Origin: Sphingobacterium sp. SGG-5
GTDB lineage: Bacteria; Bacteroidota; Bacteroidia; Sphingobacteriales; Sphingobacteriaceae
Assembly (NCBI RefSeq): GCF_011043525.1
Contig: NZ_JAAKGO010000006.1
Location: 62,001-126,000, forward strand
Reading direction: 5' to 3'
DNA: 64,000 bases
A program made the position numbers and the translations under genes. Every line of letters begins with the position of its first letter. Within the stretch, counting starts at the first letter, position 1. The notes under the pieces are model-generated. The model was not told the DNA's origin. It saw only the letters and a program-made list of their open reading frames with translations, and did no database searches. Below, piece after piece: positions 59,594-64,000 of the stretch.

Positions 59594-60574
59594 ATGAAAA
59601 AGACATTGACATTCAAATTATTCGCTATCGCATGTAGCGTAGCGGTATTCGCTTCCTCTTGTAAAAACGACGGAACAGAAATTGGCATAGCACCGGCATC
59701 GTCAGCTAATTTTAAGGCCATGCGGGAAAAGGCACTTGCCGATCTGACACAGACCAAAGTATTCAAAGCAGAAGACGGTATCGTATTTACTTCTAAAAAA
59801 GGAGCAAAATTAACTATTGATCCGAACTGTCTTGTGGATGAGGACAATAATGCTGTCGATGGCAATGTAACGTTGTCCTTTATTGAAATCTATGACCGTG
59901 GAAATATGGTGGCGACCAACAAGCCAGTAATGGGTAAGGATGGTGACGGTAATCTACTTCCGTTGGTTACAGGGGGAGAGTATAACATCAAGATCGAACA
60001 AGACGGTAAGGAACTTAAATCTGGTTGTCAGTTTCAGGTACATATACCTGCAGCAAATACCGGCGACCTGGATGGCGCTATGATCTTATGGACCGGAAAA
60101 ATCAATGATGACGGCAATCTGGTATGGGAAGAAGCTGGTGGGGATGGCAAAGAAGGTGGCATACGGCCGAATGAGCAGAGTGCAGGTTATGATATCTGGG
60201 GTAATGAGTTTGGATGGGCCAACGTGGATCGATTCTACAACGACCCAAGAGATAAAACGCAGATTAAGGTTACTGTCCCTGAAGGTTATGATAATAATAA
60301 CTCAGCGGTATACCTGGCATACGAAGGCGAGCCTAATGTGTTGGCACAATTGGATACCTATGACACCGAAGATAAATTTTTCTCGGAACACTACGGATTT
60401 ATTCCAATTGGCATGACGTTACATGTAGTTTTCGTGTCCGAAAGCAACGGTTCTGTGGTCTATGCGATCAAACAAGCGACTATTGTAGCTAATGGTACCA
60501 TTGCTATCAGCAGTGACGATCTGGATACAACTACTAAAAATAATATCGTAAGCTTGATTAATGCACTCAACTAA
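59594..60574 (+). CDS. Unknown lipoprotein with beta-rich domains
   Basis: 326 residues with lipoprotein signal VAVFASSCKNDGTEIG (Cys23). Residues about 60-150 (GIVFTSKKGAKLTIDPNCLV ... NVTLSFIEIYDRGNMVATNK) look like a ZU5-type beta domain, in which a sheet element is set by GA.LTIDP.C; the second half has another beta unit (TQIKVTVPEGYDNNNSAVYL). The only other cysteine-bearing motif is SGCQF. I cannot name a function. Single gene with its own terminator downstream. Confidence 0.72.
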   Translation: MKKTLTFKLFAIACSVAVFASSCKNDGTEIGIAPASSANFKAMREKALADLTQTKVFKAEDGIVFTSKKGAKLTIDPNCLVDEDNNAVDGNVTLSFIEIYDRGNMVATNKPVMGKDGDGNLLPLVTGGEYNIKIEQDGKELKSGCQFQVHIPAANTGDLDGAMILWTGKINDDGNLVWEEAGGDGKEGGIRPNEQSAGYDIWGNEFGWANVDRFYNDPRDKTQIKVTVPEGYDNNNSAVYLAYEGEPNVLAQLDTYDTEDKFFSEHYGFIPIGMTLHVVFVSESNGSVVYAIKQATIVANGTIAISSDDLDTTTKNNIVSLINALN

Positions 60575-60606
60575 TAGGAAACAATACAACAACCCTTATA
60601 AGTCAG

Positions 60607-60640
60607 CAAGCTCTTCCTAATGGGAAGGGCTTGTTTGTTT
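60607..60640 (+). terminator. Intrinsic terminator before recG
   Basis: CAAGCTCTTCC (60607-60617) pairs with GGAAGGGCTTG (60623-60633) with one G-U pair, followed by TTTGTTT. Confidence 0.75.
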
Positions 60641-60671
60641 GCAATATTTCGTAAATTAGCCGTTCGTAGGA

Positions 60672-62777
60672 ATGGCTATTTTATCGCTCATAACGCCCAT
60701 CGAATATCTCAAAGGTGTAGGTCCGCAAAAAGCCGATGTGCTTAAAAAGGAACTACAGGTTTTTACCATTGGTGATCTTCTGCAACATTACCCGTTTCGC
60801 TACATCGACCGTACGAAATTTCATAAGATACGACAAGTCAATGCCGATATGATGGGTGCGCAGATTATTGGTAGGCTGGTGTCTCTGGAGGAAGTAGGTG
60901 AAAAAAGAGCTAAGCGGCTGGTCGGGCAGTTTAAGGACGATACCGGCCAGATGGAGCTTGTCTGGTTTCAAAGTGTATCTTGGCTCAAAAAAAGCCTGAA
61001 GGTCGGTGCAGCCTATATTATTTACGGCAAGCCGTCCGAATTCAACGGGATGTTGTCGATGACACATCCGGAAATGGAGCTTTATCAAGCTTCCGAGAAG
61101 AGGGTAGGCAATATGACCATGCAGCCCGTCTATTCGTCGACCGAGAAACTCAAAAAGTTTCATCTGGATAGCAAAGGTTTACAAAAGCTGCAGCAAACAG
61201 CGTTAGAAACCGTTTACAGTTCGCTGACCGAAAACCTGCCATCCTATATTGTAGCGAAGCATCGCCTGATAGACTATGATAAGGCCCTGTTGTCCATCCA
61301 TTTTCCACAACATGAAGAAGGACTCCGTGCGGCCATCCGCCGGCTGAAGTTTGAAGAGTTGTTCTTTATTCAGCTGCGCTTACTCCGCAACAAGCAGCTC
61401 AATACGCAGAAATATAAGGGACATGTTTTCGCGCAAGTAGGCGAAAAATTCAATACTTTTTTTAACGAACGGCTTCCTTTCCCCTTGACTAAAGCGCAGA
61501 AAAGAGTCATTAAAGAAATACGTCAGGATACGAACACCGGTGCCCAGATGAACCGGCTCGTTCAGGGCGATGTAGGCTCGGGCAAGACCGTGGTTGCGTT
61601 GATGAGTATGCTCCTCGCTATCGATAACGGTTATCAGACTTGTATGATGGCTCCTACAGAGATATTGGCAACACAGCACTATCACGGCTTGAAGAAGCTG
61701 GTCGGCGAAGATATCTGTCGGATCCGACTCCTTACAGGCTCTACGACAACAAAAGAACGACGTATCATCCATCAGGAGCTGGAAGAAGGTGCGTTGGACA
61801 TCCTGATCGGAACACATGCGTTGATTGAAGATAAGGTCAAATTCAAAAATATCGGCTTTGTGGTTATCGATGAGCAGCACCGTTTTGGCGTGGAACAGCG
61901 GGCCAAGCTCTGGCGAAAAAATCCTATTCCCCCCCATATGTTAGTCATGACCGCCACACCTATCCCGCGTACCTTAGCTATGACGATGTATGGAGATCTG
62001 GATATCTCGATTATCGACGAACTTCCGGCAGGGCGTAAGCCGATTAAGACGGTTCATTTTTTTGAAAACCAACGTTTGCGTGTCTTCGGGTTTATGCGGG
62101 AGGAGATCGCTAAAGGTCGACAGGTGTATATTGTTTATCCGCTGATTAAGGAAAGTGAAAAAATGGACCTGCTTCATCTGGAAGCGGGCCTGGAAAGTTT
62201 ACAGCGAGAATTTCCGTTGCCGCACTATCGGATATCCATCGTTCATGGTAAGATGCCCGTGAAAGACAAGGACTTTGAGATGCAACGTTTCGTCAAAGGC
62301 GAAACCCAGATTATGGTGGCTACTACTGTTATTGAGGTGGGGGTGAATGTACCGAATGCGTCGGTGATGGTCATTGAAAATGCCGAGCGGTTCGGGCTGT
62401 CACAGCTCCATCAGCTACGGGGCCGGGTAGGGCGCGGAGCGGAGCAATCATTCTGTATCCTGATGTCAAAAAATAAACTAAGCAAAGAAGGAAGAACCCG
62501 ATTGGAGACCATGGTACGCACCAATGATGGCTTTGAGATTGCCGAAGTGGACTTGCAGCTTCGTGGCCCGGGCGATATCTCCGGTACACAACAATCGGGG
62601 GTTCTGGATTTGAAAATTGCTGATCTGGCTAAGGACCAGCAGCTCTTGACCGAAGCCCGTCAATCGGTCATGGTAATATTCGCCGAAGATCCTACGCTTA
62701 CCTTACCCCAAAACGTATTGCTGCTTCAGTACGTGAACCAACGTTCTCCCGGTATTTCCTGGGATAAGATTTCGTAA
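60672..62777 (+). CDS. recG: ATP-dependent DNA helicase RecG
   Basis: 701 residues, normal length. The N-terminal wedge/OB domain (about 60-150, IGRLVSLEEVGEKRAKRLVG) grips branched DNA. The helicase core carries LVQGDVGSGKTVVALMSMLL (motif I), VIDEQHRFGVEQR (II), MTATPIPRTLAMTMYGDLDI (III), ATTVIEVGVNVPNASVMVIE (V) and QLHQLRGRVGRGAEQSFCIL (VI). It remodels stalled forks and Holliday junctions. ATG 60672 matches the family start. hflX follows after 113 bp. Confidence 0.96.
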   Translation: MAILSLITPIEYLKGVGPQKADVLKKELQVFTIGDLLQHYPFRYIDRTKFHKIRQVNADMMGAQIIGRLVSLEEVGEKRAKRLVGQFKDDTGQMELVWFQSVSWLKKSLKVGAAYIIYGKPSEFNGMLSMTHPEMELYQASEKRVGNMTMQPVYSSTEKLKKFHLDSKGLQKLQQTALETVYSSLTENLPSYIVAKHRLIDYDKALLSIHFPQHEEGLRAAIRRLKFEELFFIQLRLLRNKQLNTQKYKGHVFAQVGEKFNTFFNERLPFPLTKAQKRVIKEIRQDTNTGAQMNRLVQGDVGSGKTVVALMSMLLAIDNGYQTCMMAPTEILATQHYHGLKKLVGEDICRIRLLTGSTTTKERRIIHQELEEGALDILIGTHALIEDKVKFKNIGFVVIDEQHRFGVEQRAKLWRKNPIPPHMLVMTATPIPRTLAMTMYGDLDISIIDELPAGRKPIKTVHFFENQRLRVFGFMREEIAKGRQVYIVYPLIKESEKMDLLHLEAGLESLQREFPLPHYRISIVHGKMPVKDKDFEMQRFVKGETQIMVATTVIEVGVNVPNASVMVIENAERFGLSQLHQLRGRVGRGAEQSFCILMSKNKLSKEGRTRLETMVRTNDGFEIAEVDLQLRGPGDISGTQQSGVLDLKIADLAKDQQLLTEARQSVMVIFAEDPTLTLPQNVLLLQYVNQRSPGISWDKIS

Positions 62778-62786
62778 AAAAACATT

Positions 62787-62794
62787 TACCTTTG
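62787..62794 (+). promoter_or_regulatory. Possible hflX promoter (-7 element)
   Basis: TACCTTTG matches TAnnTTTG and would leave a leader of about 90 nt before the hflX ATG. The -33 element is not clear. Confidence 0.45.
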
Positions 62795-62860
62795 TATCCC
62801 TGTTATTGGACAATGGGATAGGAGATCCCAAAGTTTTAACAGTTGAAGATAGAAATATGA

Positions 62861-62875
62861 AGTATATCATATACT
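62861..62875 (+). promoter_or_regulatory. Dyad in the hflX leader
   Basis: AGTATAT-C-ATATACT is a 15-bp perfect inverted repeat, ending 15 bp before the hflX start. A second small hairpin, GGGAT-AGGAG-ATCCC (62815-62829), lies upstream and shows an AGGAG in its loop. Both are leader elements of unknown use. Confidence 0.35.
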
Positions 62876-62890
62876 GAAGAGAAGATATTC

Positions 62891-64000
62891 ATGGGAAGAC
62901 GATTTAAAATACACGACACCGCACCGAAACGTGAAACCGCTGTTCTGGTCTCTGTCATTACACCGGATGTGTCGGATCAGATGGCAAAGGATTATTTGCA
63001 GGAACTGGAGTTTTTAGTGACAACAGCAGGGGGGCAGACCGAACATATTTTTACACAAAAGCTGGCGAAGCCGGAACATGCTACGTTTGTGGGAAGTGGT
63101 AAGCTGGAAGAGATTAAAGCATATATTGACGCGGAAGAAATCGATATGGTGGTGTTTGATGATGAGCTCTCTCCATCACAATTGCGTAATATTGAACGCG
63201 AACTGAAATGTAAAATTCTGGATCGCTCCAATCTGATCCTTGACATTTTTGCCAACCACGCCCAAACCGCACAGGCGAAGACACAGGTCGAGTTGGCACA
63301 GCTGCAATACCTACTCCCTCGATTGACCCGGATGTGGACGCACTTGGAGCGTCAGCGCGGGGGGATCGGTATGCGTGGACCCGGGGAGTCGCAGATCGAG
63401 ACGGACAGACGAATTATTCTCAACAAGATATCGCTGTTGAAAGAGCGGCTGAAAGTCATCGACAAGCAGAACGAAACACAGCGTAAGAACCGTGGCGAGA
63501 TGATTCGTGTGGCGTTGGTAGGTTATACCAACGTGGGTAAATCGACAATTTTGAACCGGATTTCCAAGTCGGATGTATTGATTGAGAATAAGCTTTTTGC
63601 AACGTTAGATACGACCGTACGTAAGGTAGTCATTGATAACCTACCATTTTTGCTCTCGGATACCGTTGGGTTTATCCGTAAGCTGCCCCATCACTTGGTG
63701 GAGTCGTTCAAGTCTACGCTGGATGAAGTTCGTGAAGCCGATGTGCTGATCCATGTTGTAGACATTTCACACCCCAATTTTGAGGACCATATCGTGGCGG
63801 TCAACGAAACCTTGAAAGATATCGATGCTTTAGACAAACCCACGATTACGGTGTTTAACAAAATAGATGCCTACAAACCTCCTGTTGAAAGAGATGAAGA
63901 AGGGGAAGAAATAAAGGTCACATTAGAAGATTTTAAGAAATCCTGGATGGCCCGAAACTCCGATCCGGCTATATTCCTTTCGGCGACTGAGAAAACAAAC
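62891..64000 (+). CDS. hflX: GTPase HflX (3' end beyond the window)
   Basis: 370 residues are visible from ATG 62891 (MGRRFKIHDT); the frame runs to the window edge. The N-terminal HflX domain (about 15-195) includes DELSPSQLRNIERELKCKIL, the LDRSNLILDIFANHAQTAQA strand-helix and GIGMRGPGESQIETDRR. The G domain starts with G1 GYTNVGKST (211-219), then LFATLDTTVRK (G2), DTVGFIRKLPHHLVESF (G3) and NKID (G4). HflX splits stalled 70S ribosomes under stress. Only a short C-terminal piece is missing. Confidence 0.95.
   Translation, partial: MGRRFKIHDTAPKRETAVLVSVITPDVSDQMAKDYLQELEFLVTTAGGQTEHIFTQKLAKPEHATFVGSGKLEEIKAYIDAEEIDMVVFDDELSPSQLRNIERELKCKILDRSNLILDIFANHAQTAQAKTQVELAQLQYLLPRLTRMWTHLERQRGGIGMRGPGESQIETDRRIILNKISLLKERLKVIDKQNETQRKNRGEMIRVALVGYTNVGKSTILNRISKSDVLIENKLFATLDTTVRKVVIDNLPFLLSDTVGFIRKLPHHLVESFKSTLDEVREADVLIHVVDISHPNFEDHIVAVNETLKDIDALDKPTITVFNKIDAYKPPVERDEEGEEIKVTLEDFKKSWMARNSDPAIFLSATEKTN

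Overview
The window is a chromosomal segment of a Bacteroidota bacterium, most likely of the order Sphingobacteriales (Sphingobacterium-like). Evidence: two SusC/SusD pairs, FecR/ECF-sigma control of a TonB-dependent transporter, an LpxC/FabZ-lpxA-ABC-efp gene order, Bacteroidota-type promoters (TTG-N20/21-TAnnTTTG), histidine kinases with the AHQLGTP H-box, and DUF families that I know mainly from this phylum. Taxon and family names come from memory of the families; nothing was searched.

Layout. 1-3894: lipid A genes (end of lpxC/fabZ, lpxA), an ABC ATPase, efp, a ParDE toxin-antitoxin pair and 5-formyl-THF cyclo-ligase. 3947-6410: an FHS-type sugar permease divergent from a LacI-family regulator. 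6411-6887: a noncoding stretch with only about 15 percent G+C in its core, followed by a small FN3-like protein gene. 7710-32379: a 24.7-kb polysaccharide-utilisation-like locus. Its first transcription unit (7710-20614) reads ribokinase, GRP-type sugar transporter, SusC, SusD, a DUF5017-like lipoprotein, a sialidase-fold protein, a sialate-esterase-like SGNH hydrolase, a lectin-fold protein, an exported nucleoside hydrolase and a second sialidase-fold protein. Its second unit (20732-31616) reads FecR anti-sigma factor, STN-bearing SusC, SusD, a DUF4959/5126/5000-type lipoprotein, a DUF4998-phosphodiester glycosidase fusion and an exported metallo-beta-lactamase-fold hydrolase. An ECF sigma gene closes the locus (31795-32379), about 10 kb from its presumed anti-sigma factor.

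32376-64000 is mostly housekeeping: menI-like thioesterase, DinB-like protein, sensor kinase, gltX, polysaccharide deacetylase, SNF2 helicase, dapF, HtrA protease, tRNA-Gly(GCC), a flavoprotein, lemA with two TPM proteins, a thioredoxin-like lipid-exposed reductase, a Cys/Met-metabolism PLP enzyme, mfd, a TPR histidine kinase with a divergent NarL-type response regulator, several unknown envelope proteins, recG and the start of hflX (cut by the window end).

Working model of the locus (inference): surface SusCD pairs and lipoproteins capture a ribose-containing molecule; exported hydrolases (nucleoside hydrolase, phosphodiester glycosidase, sialidase-fold enzymes, esterase) strip it; the GRP-type permease brings ribose into the cytoplasm and ribokinase phosphorylates it. 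The core resembles the ribose-scavenging rbs locus of Bacteroides thetaiotaomicron, with extra enzymes suggesting a phosphodiester-linked or decorated ribose glycan.

Beyond genes, three kinds of intergenic repeat stand out: a three-copy structured element whose stems differ in sequence yet stay paired, two arrays of degenerate 7-bp units held in strict phase, and an 89-bp palindromic element.
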